Source: Planctomycetota bacterium
GTDB taxonomy: Bacteria > Planctomycetota > GCA-002687715
Reading direction: 5' to 3'
NCBI GenBank assembly: GCA_002687715.1
Contig: NZBC01000209.1
Span: 1-40,638, forward strand
DNA length: 40,638 nucleotides
Under the pieces are notes generated by a model. That model saw only the letters and a program-made list of their open reading frames with translations. It had not been told where the DNA came from and did not search any database. Below are positions 9,260 to 17,462 of this stretch, in pieces. Made by a program: the position numbers and the translations under genes. Within the stretch, counting starts at the first letter, position 1; each line of letters opens with the position of its first letter.

Positions 9260-9988
9260 CTACCCTCCGCCGTGGTCCAGACCCGCAACCCACGCGGTGC
9301 CGCGACGGTAGAGCTCTCCGACCGCCGGGACGGAGAGCGCGCGCGCGTCGTGTCCGAGCACGCAGTGAAAAACGCGCCCCCGACCGAACGACAGCACGAA
9401 CGCCATGGGATAGCGCCGCCCGTCGACCTTCGATCGCGCCTCGGCGAGGACGTCGATGGGTGTCGTTCCCTCGAGGCACGTGTACAGCTCGTCCGTCGTC
9501 GTGAACGACGTCAGCCCATCAGTGACCGGATGGCCGATGTCCAGGATCTCGACCTTGAACGAACCATAGGGATCGTGGCCGCGCAGGCTGGGATTCCAGA
9601 CCCGCCCCACGAGCTTGCCGAAGTCGTCCTTGAACTCCTGGAATGCGCCACACGCGAAGTGAACGAGCACGAGACCACCACCACGACGGACGAAAGACGC
9701 GAGGTTGTCGTGCCCCCCCCGTCCCGGCAACTCCGGGTCGTAGTTCTTGAAGTGCATCACGACAGCGTCGAACTCCCGCAGGCGGGGAGATCGGAGCAGC
9801 GCCAGATCGTGGGTCACCTCGACCACCAGGCGGTGATCCTCCGCCAGGTTCCGGCGCAGCACGGGCGTGGTCTCTTGCCAGACATGACCTTTGTAGTCCT
9901 CGCCCGTAACGATGACGACTCGCTTGCTGGGATCGGACTGACACCCGACGAACGCGGCCGCCAGGATCAGCATCAGCATCCGGTTCAT
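9260..9988 (-). CDS. ThuA-like lipoprotein
   Basis: The 242-residue product has a lipoprotein signal (MNRMLMLILAAAFVGC) followed by a ThuA-family domain, a glutamine-amidotransferase-like fold. Family signatures visible are VVIVTGEDYKGHVW, FDAVVMHFKNYDPE, FVRRGGGLVLVHFACGAF (the nucleophile-elbow region, here FACGAF), DIGHPVTDGL, and near the end GRGRVFHCVLGHD. ThuA proteins occur with Gfo/Idh/MocA oxidoreductases in trehalose, sucrose and other sugar-oxidation loci, although their exact reaction is not settled. It is first in the minus-strand operon, 28 bases before the oxidoreductase start. No Shine-Dalgarno sequence is evident. The gene is divergent from the DUF6807 gene at 10097, and the 108-base gap contains a perfect 12-bp palindrome. 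Confidence 0.87.
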   Translation of the reverse strand: MNRMLMLILAAAFVGCQSDPSKRVVIVTGEDYKGHVWQETTPVLRRNLAEDHRLVVEVTHDLALLRSPRLREFDAVVMHFKNYDPELPGRGGHDNLASFVRRGGGLVLVHFACGAFQEFKDDFGKLVGRVWNPSLRGHDPYGSFKVEILDIGHPVTDGLTSFTTTDELYTCLEGTTPIDVLAEARSKVDGRRYPMAFVLSFGRGRVFHCVLGHDARALSVPAVGELYRRGTAWVAGLDHGGG

Positions 9989-10051
9989 GGACCAAGTATG
10001 GACGAAATGGCCTCGAACCGCCCCGGTGCATGACGGTGGTCAATCGCGCGC

Positions 10052-10063
10052 GCACGGCCGTGC
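10052..10063. promoter_or_regulatory. 12-bp perfect palindrome in divergent intergenic region
   Basis: GCACGGCCGTGC is its own reverse complement. It lies in the 108-base gap between the ThuA operon (minus) and the DUF6807/Gfo operon (plus), so it could be an operator controlling both. In such GC-rich DNA a chance palindrome of this size is possible. No regulator gene is nearby. Confidence 0.3.
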
Positions 10064-10096
10064 CACATCCATCGCGGCTGGGATAGGGTGCCCGCT

Positions 10097-11125
10097 ATGG
10101 TGCGATCGCCCGCAACCGGAAGACGGTGGCTGTCGAGGATCCTGCTCACCGGAGTCGCCGTCGGTCTGTGCGCCTGCACGACGTCACCCGTGGACGCGCC
10201 GAACGAGCGGGCCCCGCGCTACACGTGGGACCGTGTGCCTGGCAAGTCGGTCGCGCTGCTCGATGGGGAACGCGTACTCTGGCGGTTCCACCACGACCCC
10301 GAGAAGGCCCACGCGTTCTTCCATCCGCTCGCGCTTCCCGGAATCGAGTCGCTCACGCGCGACCGGCCCGCGGATCACGTGTGGCACCACGGGCTGTGGT
10401 TCTCGTGGAAGTACATCAACAAGGTCAACTACTGGGAGAACGCGCGGGCCGCCGATCGACCGACGGGCCGGACGAGCTGGACCCTCGAAAGCGTCGACAC
10501 CGGCGACGACGGCTCCGCGACCATCCGGATGACCCTCTCGTACGCGCCGCAGGCAGGTGCGTCGCCCGTGCTGACCGAGGTACGCGTGCTCGACGTCTCC
10601 ACCCCAGGACCCGACGGCGGCTATCGCATCGACTGGACGAGCCGCTTTACCGCAGTGGCCCACGTCGTCCTCGATCGTACCCCGCTTCCGGGAGAGCCCG
10701 GTGGCCGGGTCTTCGGGGGCTACGCGGGTCTGTCGCTACGCCTCGTGAACCTGGACGAACGCGCGGCCGCGACGACGGAGGGCCCGGTGGTGTTCAACGC
10801 CGACAACCGGTTTCGAACCAGGTCTGCGGGGCTCGACTACAACGGTCTCGTTGCGGGTGTTCCAGCCGGCATCGCCATCCTCGACCATCCCGAGAGCCAT
10901 CACTCGCCGACGCCCTGGTACGTGATCCGCTCCAAGGCGATGAGCTTCTTTTCGCCAGCCGTCATCTGCCTGGGCAAGGAGGAGCTCCAGCCCGGTGCGG
11001 GTCTCACAGTCCGTTACCGCGTCATCGTTCACCCAGGCCGTTGGACCACGGACCGCCTGCTGGGTGAGTCGCGCCGCTTCGTCGAGAAGCCCCTGCCCAG
11101 ACTCGGCCCCGAAAGGACCCGCTGA
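10097..11125 (+). CDS. DUF6807 (PmoA-like) lipoprotein
   Basis: The 342-residue lipoprotein has an N-terminal signal ending in LCAC (lipobox near residue 27) and one DUF6807 domain. The hallmark is RPADHVWHHGLWFSW near residues 95-110, a His-rich motif shared by this family, followed by KVNYWE. The C-terminal part has GIAILDHPESHHSPTPWYVI, also typical. The Pfam name 'PmoA' for this family is historical and does not imply methane monooxygenase. The biochemical function is not established. ATG 10097 is preferred over GTG 10088 because AGGG lies eight bases upstream. The gene heads a plus-strand operon, and its stop is two bases before the next ATG. Neighbouring oxidoreductases suggest a part in exported sugar metabolism. 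Confidence 0.85.
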   Translation: MVRSPATGRRWLSRILLTGVAVGLCACTTSPVDAPNERAPRYTWDRVPGKSVALLDGERVLWRFHHDPEKAHAFFHPLALPGIESLTRDRPADHVWHHGLWFSWKYINKVNYWENARAADRPTGRTSWTLESVDTGDDGSATIRMTLSYAPQAGASPVLTEVRVLDVSTPGPDGGYRIDWTSRFTAVAHVVLDRTPLPGEPGGRVFGGYAGLSLRLVNLDERAAATTEGPVVFNADNRFRTRSAGLDYNGLVAGVPAGIAILDHPESHHSPTPWYVIRSKAMSFFSPAVICLGKEELQPGAGLTVRYRVIVHPGRWTTDRLLGESRRFVEKPLPRLGPERTR

Positions 11126-11127
11126 CC

Positions 11128-12480
11128 ATGAGCTCGATAGCCATGAACTCGCCAGCCATGAACCAGGATTGCACTCGCCGGACGGCTATCAAGCTCGGAG
11201 GAGCTCTCGCGATCCCCTTGTTCCTACCCGGGTTCGCCGGGCGCGAGAGCAACCCCGCGGACGCGCTGCGCATCGGTTGCATCGGGACGGGCCGGATGGG
11301 CCGCGGCGACATGCGGGCCATCCGCCGTCGCGGGCTCGATCCCGCGGTGAACGCACGCATCGTGGCAGTGTGCGACGTCGACGCTCTCCGCGCCGAGGCC
11401 GCACGCGCCGACTGCGAACGGGACTACCGCGCGAAGCTCGGAGGAGATTCGGCGCCGAAGGTCGCCGTCTTCAGGGACTTTCGCGAGCTGCTAGCGCGCA
11501 AGGACATCGACGGGGTGACGATCTCCTCTCCCGACTTCTGGCACGCCGGGCACGCGGTCGCTGCCGCGAAGGCGGGCAAGGACGTCTATCTCCAGAAGCC
11601 CATGACCTACTCGGTCGGCGAGGGGATCAAGTTGGTCCAGGCCGTGCGCGAGGCCAAGATCATCCTGCAGGTCGGTTCGCAGCAACGCTCCGACGCGAGG
11701 TTCCGACGGGCCTGTGAGCTCGTTCGCAACGGCCGCGTCGGCAAGCTGCAACGCATCGTCGTCTCGCTCCCGCCCGATCGCGGGCGTGGGGTGGGCGTCG
11801 CGACGCCGGTTCCGAAGAACCTCGACTACGACCTGTGGCTAGGGCCGACTGGCGTCAAGCCGTACGCCGCGCACCGCGTGCATCCCCAGAAGGGGTTTGG
11901 TCGCCCGGGCTGGCTGCAGATCGAGGGCTACTGCCGGGGCATGATCACCGGCTGGGGCTCGCACATGAACGACATCGCGCAGTGGGGCCACGGCACCGAT
12001 CGTGATGGAGGCGTCACCGAGATCTCTGCGACCGCGAAGTTCCCCGACCGCGGCCTCTTCGACGTTCACACCAAGTTCAGCAGCAGAGCCCGTTACGCGG
12101 ACGGCGTCGAGCTGATCCAGCAGACTGGCGCCCCGGCCGGCGTGCGCTTCATCGGCTCGAAGGGCTCGATCTTCGTCCGTCGTGGCGGCATCGAAGCCGA
12201 GCCCGCCTCCATCCTCAAAGAGAAGATCGGCGACGACGAGACCCAGCTGTACGTCAGCACGGATCACTACCGGAACTTCCTGGACTGCATGCGCAGCCGG
12301 AAGGAGCCCATCTGCCCGGTGGAGGTGGGGCACCGCTCCAACAGCCTGTGCATCATCACGCACATCGCCATGAAGCTCGGCCGCAAGCTCCACTGGGATC
12401 CTTCGAAGGAGCGGTTCCGCGACGACGCGGAGGCGAATCGCCTCCTCGACTTCGAGCGCCGCGCCCCCTGGACCCTGTGA
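11128..12480 (+). CDS. Tat-exported Gfo/Idh/MocA family oxidoreductase
   Basis: The 450-residue protein has a twin-arginine signal (TRRTAIKLGGALAIPLFLPG) at residues ~16-37. ATG 11143 or 11158 would also keep it; 11128 is the first ATG after the upstream stop. The Rossmann loop is GCIGTGRMGRGD. The usual EKP motif reads QKP here (DVYLQKPMTY). The C-terminal domain has WLGPTGVKPYAAHRVHP and GWGSHMNDIAQWGHGTD, a likely catalytic and sugar-binding region. Oxidation or reduction of a sugar with bound NAD(P) outside the cytoplasm is the family expectation. Its stop overlaps the GTG of the following tandem DUF6807 gene (GTGA), which indicates translational coupling. Confidence 0.9.
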   Translation: MSSIAMNSPAMNQDCTRRTAIKLGGALAIPLFLPGFAGRESNPADALRIGCIGTGRMGRGDMRAIRRRGLDPAVNARIVAVCDVDALRAEAARADCERDYRAKLGGDSAPKVAVFRDFRELLARKDIDGVTISSPDFWHAGHAVAAAKAGKDVYLQKPMTYSVGEGIKLVQAVREAKIILQVGSQQRSDARFRRACELVRNGRVGKLQRIVVSLPPDRGRGVGVATPVPKNLDYDLWLGPTGVKPYAAHRVHPQKGFGRPGWLQIEGYCRGMITGWGSHMNDIAQWGHGTDRDGGVTEISATAKFPDRGLFDVHTKFSSRARYADGVELIQQTGAPAGVRFIGSKGSIFVRRGGIEAEPASILKEKIGDDETQLYVSTDHYRNFLDCMRSRKEPICPVEVGHRSNSLCIITHIAMKLGRKLHWDPSKERFRDDAEANRLLDFERRAPWTL

Positions 12481-14300
12481 CACTCGCACGTCTCCTCACC
12501 TGGACCGCGCTGTGCGCCGCCGCGAGCGCACAGGTCCCGGTGCCACGTGATCCACCGATCGCGCTCACGCACGACGCGGCGAACGGCCGGCTCACCGTCT
12601 CCATCCGGGGTCGCGATGCCTTCGCCTACCAGCACCATCGGCGCTTCGCACTGCCGCACGTCTCTCCCCTGCGCAGCCCCTCGGGCAAGTCCCTGACCGT
12701 GCAGAAGACCGAGCCCTTTCCGCATCACCGTTCGCTCTGGATCGCGGATCGCGTACAGCTCGAGAACGGACGCATCGTCGATTTCTATCACTGCACGAAG
12801 AACTTGCGTGACGCGAGGCGGCCCGAGCTCGGGTTCACCAGCTACATTCGCCACGACGGATTCTCGGACGAGTGGGTCGACGGGGACACGGCGGCCTTCG
12901 CCGCCAAGCTCACGTGGGTCGTCGACGGCAAGACGCCCGTTCTGGAAGAGACGCGGCGCTTCGGAGTGCGCGACCTGGGAAGAGGCGAGTATCTGATCGA
13001 CCTGTCCTGGAAGCTCACGGCCAGCTTCGGCCCCGTCACCTTCCACAGCGACTGGGTGCACTACGCGTGGCCCTACCTGCGCATGCATCCGCGATTCAGT
13101 GGCCAGGCCGGCGGCACTATCACGGACAACCGCGGACGTTCAGGCCAGAAGGCGACCAACGGCAAGACCGCGCGCTGGATCGACTACTCGAACACGGTCG
13201 AGGGCGTCACCGAGGGCGTCACCGTCTTCGTCTTCCCGGACGGCAAGCAGCGGAAGTGGCTGACCCGGGAGTATGGGACCTTCGGGCCACGACGACCCGA
13301 CGACCTCAGCGGCACCCGGTTCACGCTCGCGCGCGGTGAGTTCATCGAGGGCCGGGTCGGTATCCTCGTGCATCGTGGCGACTGCGCGCGCGGCCGCGTC
13401 GCCGAGCGGTATCGTGCCTATACAGAAACCGTACAGGTCAGCCGGGGCGCGGACTCGATCCGGGTCCACCGCGGAGAGCGCTCGGTGCTGGAGTACCGGC
13501 GTGGCGCAGCGGGACTCAAGCCCTACGTCGTCCGGCTGCACACGCCGAAGGGTGTGAACGTCGTCCGTGATGCGCCGACCGACCACGTCCATCATCACGG
13601 CCTGATGCTGGCGCTGGGGGTCGACGACGTCGATTTCTGGGGCGAGGTCCACGCGACGGTGCCGGGTCGCCAGCGTGAACGGTCCCTCGACGACGTCCGG
13701 GTGCGAACGCGGAGCGGGAGGTCGTCGGGCGCCTTCACACAACTGGTGGACTGGGTCGATCCCCGAACCAAGAAGCCGATCCTGGTCGAGAAGCGTCGCA
13801 TCGAGGTGTCCGCGGGAGAGGCAACGTTGCTGACCTGGCGGAGCTCGTTGAAGCCGCCGCCCGGATCAACATCGGCAGCCCTTTGGGGTCGGCCCTACTT
13901 CGGCCTCGGGATGCGGTTCTCGGCGTCGATGGACGGCTCCGGCCGGTTCGTCAACGCGGACGGCAAGCCGGGCGAGACCGTCCGCGGTGATGAGCGCCTC
14001 ACGGCGGCGCGCTGGTGTGCGTACCTCGCCAACGCGGCCGAGCAACCCGTGACCGTCGCCATGTTCGACCATCCCGAGAATCCCCGACACCCGGCGACGT
14101 GGTTCACCATGGCGAAGCCGTTCGCCTACTTGACGGCGACGCTCGACCTGAACCGCCGCCCGCTGAAAGTGGACGCTGCGGACGCGCTGTCGCTGCGGTA
14201 CGGCGTGGCACTGTGGGATGGCCACGTCGGGTCCCGGAAGATCGAGGACCTCTATCGCCGGTGGGTGGCCTCGGAGAACGCTCACGCACGGGGCCGATGA
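12477..14300 (+). CDS. Tandem DUF6807 fusion, secreted
   Basis: The 607-residue protein has a Sec-type signal (residues ~1-19, ALCAAASAQ) and two DUF6807-like domains. GTG 12477 is chosen because it overlaps the previous stop as GTGA and places the signal first; the frame is open further upstream inside the preceding gene. Domain 1 (~25-300) carries a diverged His motif, PFPHHRSLWIADRV, and HSDWVHYAWPYLRMHP. Domain 2 (~305-600) has the full family motif, APTDHVHHHGLMLALG, and later NPRHPATWFTMAKPFAY. Domain 2 closely resembles the N-terminal domain of the five-heme fusion at 33297-38588. The function is unknown. The two halves may form a pseudo-dimer in which only the second has an intact His cluster (inference). 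Confidence 0.83.
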   Translation: MTLARLLTWTALCAAASAQVPVPRDPPIALTHDAANGRLTVSIRGRDAFAYQHHRRFALPHVSPLRSPSGKSLTVQKTEPFPHHRSLWIADRVQLENGRIVDFYHCTKNLRDARRPELGFTSYIRHDGFSDEWVDGDTAAFAAKLTWVVDGKTPVLEETRRFGVRDLGRGEYLIDLSWKLTASFGPVTFHSDWVHYAWPYLRMHPRFSGQAGGTITDNRGRSGQKATNGKTARWIDYSNTVEGVTEGVTVFVFPDGKQRKWLTREYGTFGPRRPDDLSGTRFTLARGEFIEGRVGILVHRGDCARGRVAERYRAYTETVQVSRGADSIRVHRGERSVLEYRRGAAGLKPYVVRLHTPKGVNVVRDAPTDHVHHHGLMLALGVDDVDFWGEVHATVPGRQRERSLDDVRVRTRSGRSSGAFTQLVDWVDPRTKKPILVEKRRIEVSAGEATLLTWRSSLKPPPGSTSAALWGRPYFGLGMRFSASMDGSGRFVNADGKPGETVRGDERLTAARWCAYLANAAEQPVTVAMFDHPENPRHPATWFTMAKPFAYLTATLDLNRRPLKVDAADALSLRYGVALWDGHVGSRKIEDLYRRWVASENAHARGR

Positions 14301-15667
14301 CGGAGACGCATTCAATGTCTGGTTCCAAGGACCTGTCGCGACGGACGTTCCTGCGGACAACCGCGGCGACGGGAGTCGCAGGAGTAGCGGCTCCGTACTT
14401 CGTCCCCTCGTCGGCACTGGGTATGGGCGGCCGCACGGCCGCCAACGACCGCATCCAGATCGGGATCATCGGCGCAGGCTCCATGGGCCGCTCCAACCTT
14501 GACGCGTGCGCCCGCCACGACGATGTCGAGGTGACCGGGGTCTGCGATGTCTGGACGCCGCGACGAGAGCTGGTGATCGACCGTTTCAAGCGCAGCGCAA
14601 GAGGGTACGTCGACTACGAAGAGATGCTGCAACGGGACGACATCGACGCAGTGATCATCGCCACGCCGCCACACTGGCACGCTCTTCAAGCGATCCGAGC
14701 CTGCGAAGCCAGGAAGGACGTCTACCTGCAGAAGCCGATGACGCTGTACCCGGACGAGAGCCTCGCGGTCCGCAATGCGGTGCGGAAGCACGAGCGAGTC
14801 TGCCAGATCGGCACCCAGATCCACGCTGGCGAGAACTTCCGCCGAGTCGTGGAGTACGTCCAATCCGGGAACCTGGGCAAGGTCGGCGTCGTGCGTACCT
14901 TCAACGTCATGAACCAGGGACCGGAAGGTCTGGGACGCCCGGCCGACACCGACCCGCCCGCGGACCTCGACTGGGACCGGTGGGTCGGGCCGGCACCGAT
15001 GCGGCCGTTCAACCAACTCATCGTCAAGGACGCGTACCACCACTGCTCGTTCATGGCCTTCAGTGGCGGTTGGACGCCGGGCATGGCACCGCACATCATC
15101 GACCTGCCATTCTGGGCACTCGAGCTCGGCTTCCCGGAAGTGACGAGCTGCTCGGGAGGCCGCTACAGCATCCGCGACATCGGGGACGTTCCAGACGTTC
15201 AGGAGGTCGTCTGGCAGCATCCCCACCTGACGATGACGTGGATGATGTCGATGGCCAACAGCTTCGCGTTCGACTTCGGCCGCGGCGATATCGCCCGCCG
15301 GCTGGGAATCTACTTCCATGGTGTCAACGGCACGCTCTACTCCGGGTACGACAAGCACGAGATCGCCGCTGAGGGCGACCGCATGAAGAACACGAAGCGA
15401 CCTCCGCGATCAGTCGTTCCCTCACCAGGTCACGAGCGGGAGTGGCTCGACTGCATAAGGAGCCGCCGGCAACCGTCGTGCAACGCCGACTACCACTGTC
15501 GGATCGACGTCGCCCTCTCCCTGGCCAACCTGTCCTGGCGCCTCGGCCGGTCCATCCGCTTCGATCCCGGCCGGGAGAAGATCGTGAATGATCCGGAGGC
15601 GGCGCGACTGGCGCGACCGGAGTACCGCGACCCATGGAAGTTCCCGGCCGAGTACCTCACGGGTTGA
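14297..15667 (+). CDS. Tat-exported Gfo/Idh/MocA family oxidoreductase
   Basis: The 456-residue protein is the third oxidoreductase of this family in the window. Its ATG overlaps the preceding TGA (ATGA); ATG 14315 with GGAGA nine bases upstream is an equally plausible start. The twin-arginine signal SRRTFLRTTAATGVAG is at residues ~14-31. The Rossmann loop is GIIGAGSMGRSN. The cofactor motif reads QKP (DVYLQKPMTL) instead of EKP, as in the other plus-strand paralogue. The substrate domain shows DWDRWVGPAPMRPFN and GGWTPGMAPHIIDLPFWAL. It is last in the plus-strand DUF6807/oxidoreductase operon and ends seven bases before the convergent U32 gene. Confidence 0.9.
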   Translation: MTETHSMSGSKDLSRRTFLRTTAATGVAGVAAPYFVPSSALGMGGRTAANDRIQIGIIGAGSMGRSNLDACARHDDVEVTGVCDVWTPRRELVIDRFKRSARGYVDYEEMLQRDDIDAVIIATPPHWHALQAIRACEARKDVYLQKPMTLYPDESLAVRNAVRKHERVCQIGTQIHAGENFRRVVEYVQSGNLGKVGVVRTFNVMNQGPEGLGRPADTDPPADLDWDRWVGPAPMRPFNQLIVKDAYHHCSFMAFSGGWTPGMAPHIIDLPFWALELGFPEVTSCSGGRYSIRDIGDVPDVQEVVWQHPHLTMTWMMSMANSFAFDFGRGDIARRLGIYFHGVNGTLYSGYDKHEIAAEGDRMKNTKRPPRSVVPSPGHEREWLDCIRSRRQPSCNADYHCRIDVALSLANLSWRLGRSIRFDPGREKIVNDPEAARLARPEYRDPWKFPAEYLTG

Positions 15668-15674
15668 GGCCCGA

Positions 15675-16664
15675 TCAGCGTCCGTCGGGGTAGTAGCACA
15701 TGAAGCCGTCGTCGCAGAGGTTCGATCGCTTCCGGACCGCGCGCGCGAGGCGCTTCACATCGGCATCCGACCTCCGGCCGACCTCATCGCGAATCGCCGC
15801 CACGAGTGCAGTGCTCTTCACCTTCCGTGGGGTCGGCGCCCCCCGGCCCACGACCTTGACCGCCACGACACCGCAGCCGGCCAAGAAGGGCAGCGCGCAG
15901 AGTCCGCACGGACCGAACGGCAACTCGGTCAAGGAGAGCCTGCAACCGAACCGGTGCTCCACCCAATCCCGGTAGGCCCGCTCGTTCACCACGAAGGCCT
16001 CGGTCTCGCCAGGTGTGAGGTCGCACCCGTCCTCACGCACGTGCTGGACCTCGTAGCCGCCTTCGCATATGGCTCCACCGAGCCGGACCGGCAAGTGGAT
16101 CGAGTGACACGCGCCCTCCTCGTAGACGCAGCCTTCGTTCAACCCGAAGACCTCGAGCTCGATCTCTGGAACCGCTGACGACATCTCACGGATCTCCGCG
16201 AGGGTCACGTGACGCGGGAGGATGATGCGCCGGGCGCCGAGCTCCTTGCAGAACCGCGCGGTCTCGGTGTTGTGACACGACGCGAGCGAGCTCACGTGCA
16301 CCCTCACCTCTCGGACCTGGCGGGCGACCTCCTGCACGACGACGGGATCCGACACGATGACCGCATCGCCGCCCAGCTCGGCATGCCTGCCCGCCAGGTC
16401 TACGAGCGCACCCGTCATCTCCTCCGCATAGTGCTGCGCATTCAACGTGAGGGAGACCGACCTGCCCAGCTCGTGGGCCGTATCGATGACGCGCGCGAGA
16501 GTCTCCAGGTCCTTCAGGTTCGAGAAGAGCCGCCGGTTGACGCCGAACGTCCCGAAACGATCGACCCACTCCCGGGGCACGACGCCGCAGTAGAGCTCAT
16601 CCGCCCCGGCGGCGGCCAGCATCTCGACTTCATCGTGGCGACTAACCGGTGCGACGAGCTTCAT
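15675..16664 (-). CDS. U32 family protein, UbiU-like cysteine pattern
   Basis: The 329-residue protein opens with MKLVAPVSRHDEVEMLAAAGADELYCG, the classic start of U32 ('collagenase-like') TIM-barrel proteins. It carries C179-x6-C186 and C200, then C253, C256 and C264 (GPCGLC, AGCG), and C317 and C323. The C-x6-C spacing resembles UbiU, where four cysteines hold a 4Fe-4S cluster. Several U32 members are not peptidases but act in O2-independent hydroxylation or RNA modification. It overlaps the preceding U32 gene by 23 bases, so the two are co-translated and probably form a heterodimer like UbiU-UbiV. The operon (MttB-type methyltransferase, glycoside hydrolase-like protein, U32 pair) does not match a ubiquinone locus, so the substrate is open. 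Confidence 0.82.
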   Translation of the reverse strand: MKLVAPVSRHDEVEMLAAAGADELYCGVVPREWVDRFGTFGVNRRLFSNLKDLETLARVIDTAHELGRSVSLTLNAQHYAEEMTGALVDLAGRHAELGGDAVIVSDPVVVQEVARQVREVRVHVSSLASCHNTETARFCKELGARRIILPRHVTLAEIREMSSAVPEIELEVFGLNEGCVYEEGACHSIHLPVRLGGAICEGGYEVQHVREDGCDLTPGETEAFVVNERAYRDWVEHRFGCRLSLTELPFGPCGLCALPFLAGCGVVAVKVVGRGAPTPRKVKSTALVAAIRDEVGRRSDADVKRLARAVRKRSNLCDDGFMCYYPDGR

Positions 16665-17460
16665 GCCAGTCCCTCGGGATCACGAGGCGATCCACGGCGG
16701 CTGCATCGATCGCATCGACGAGCGCGTGCGCCATCTCGACGGAGTGGCGATAGAAGAGCGTATTGCCGCGGTGAAAGGTGCAGAGATCGGCTCCGGGAGC
16801 CGCCTCCGGCCGCGTCATCCCGCTGACGTAGGACAGACACTCCTTCGCACACGCGTGGGCCGTCACGAACTTCTCCCCGCGGCCGAGGCCCGTCGATCCG
16901 ATGCGACAGATCCGTCCGCTCGCCACGTAGCCGTACGGCGCGTGAACGGAGAGCTTCATCGACGAAGCTCGCAGATCCGCGGCGCTCGCGAACGGTGGGA
17001 CGTCCACTTCGATACGGCGCACTCCGAAGGTCGACAGCAGATCGAGAAACCGCCCGGAGTAGACGCCGTGCGGAGTCAAGCGGGTCCAGTCCGGCGACGG
17101 CAGGCGGGGGTCCTTGATCATCCGGCACAGTCTGCGGCCAGCGACCGGTGCGAGCAGCGGGAACTCGCGAGCCAGTAGCCGCAAGGCACCCCACTCGTTC
17201 GCCACCACCTCCGCTCCATCGGGGAGGATCTCGAAGAGCCCTCGCAGCCGACGGAGAGTGCGATCGCTCGCCATTGGCGTCAGCAGCGAGATCGCCTTTC
17301 CCGCGTCTCGGGTCTGCTCGATCGCAGCCTCGAGCTCGCGAGTGGTCGGCACGAGGCGCTCGCAGAACTCGTTGCCGAAGTGGATGCGGGCGACGACCTC
17401 GCCGAGCTGCAACGCGCTCGGGAGATTCCGGATCATGCAGACCGAGAGGGCGAAGTCCAC
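16642..17460 (-). CDS. U32-like protein, UbiV-like cysteine pattern
   Basis: The 272-residue product starts best at GTG 17460, with GAGG nine bases upstream; a TTG six bases earlier is too close to that site. It begins FALSVCMIRNLP and continues through ANEWGALRLL and SVHAPYGYV, which fits the TIM barrel of U32/UbiV proteins. Cysteines at 33, 185, 204 and 208 (one early, then C-x18-C-x3-C) recall the UbiV 4Fe-4S ligand set, which has one early cysteine and a late C-x12-C-x3-C. A further C227 (DLCTFHRGN) follows. The start lies just after the stop of the hydrolase gene, and the end overlaps the UbiU-like gene by 23 bases. It is probably the partner subunit of that protein. Family placement is by motif only. 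Confidence 0.72.
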   Translation of the reverse strand: MDFALSVCMIRNLPSALQLGEVVARIHFGNEFCERLVPTTRELEAAIEQTRDAGKAISLLTPMASDRTLRRLRGLFEILPDGAEVVANEWGALRLLAREFPLLAPVAGRRLCRMIKDPRLPSPDWTRLTPHGVYSGRFLDLLSTFGVRRIEVDVPPFASAADLRASSMKLSVHAPYGYVASGRICRIGSTGLGRGEKFVTAHACAKECLSYVSGMTRPEAAPGADLCTFHRGNTLFYRHSVEMAHALVDAIDAAAVDRLVIPRDWHEARRTG

Positions 17461-17462
17461 GG

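Noticed and set aside
10097..14300. Methane monooxygenase subunit (from the 'PmoA' family name)
   Set aside because: These are soluble exported DUF6807 proteins without the membrane helices or partner genes of particulate methane monooxygenase.
15675..17460. Collagenase-type U32 peptidase function
   Set aside because: The cysteine sets resemble Fe-S U32 proteins, the pair overlaps like UbiU/UbiV, and no export signal is present. A protease role is unsupported.
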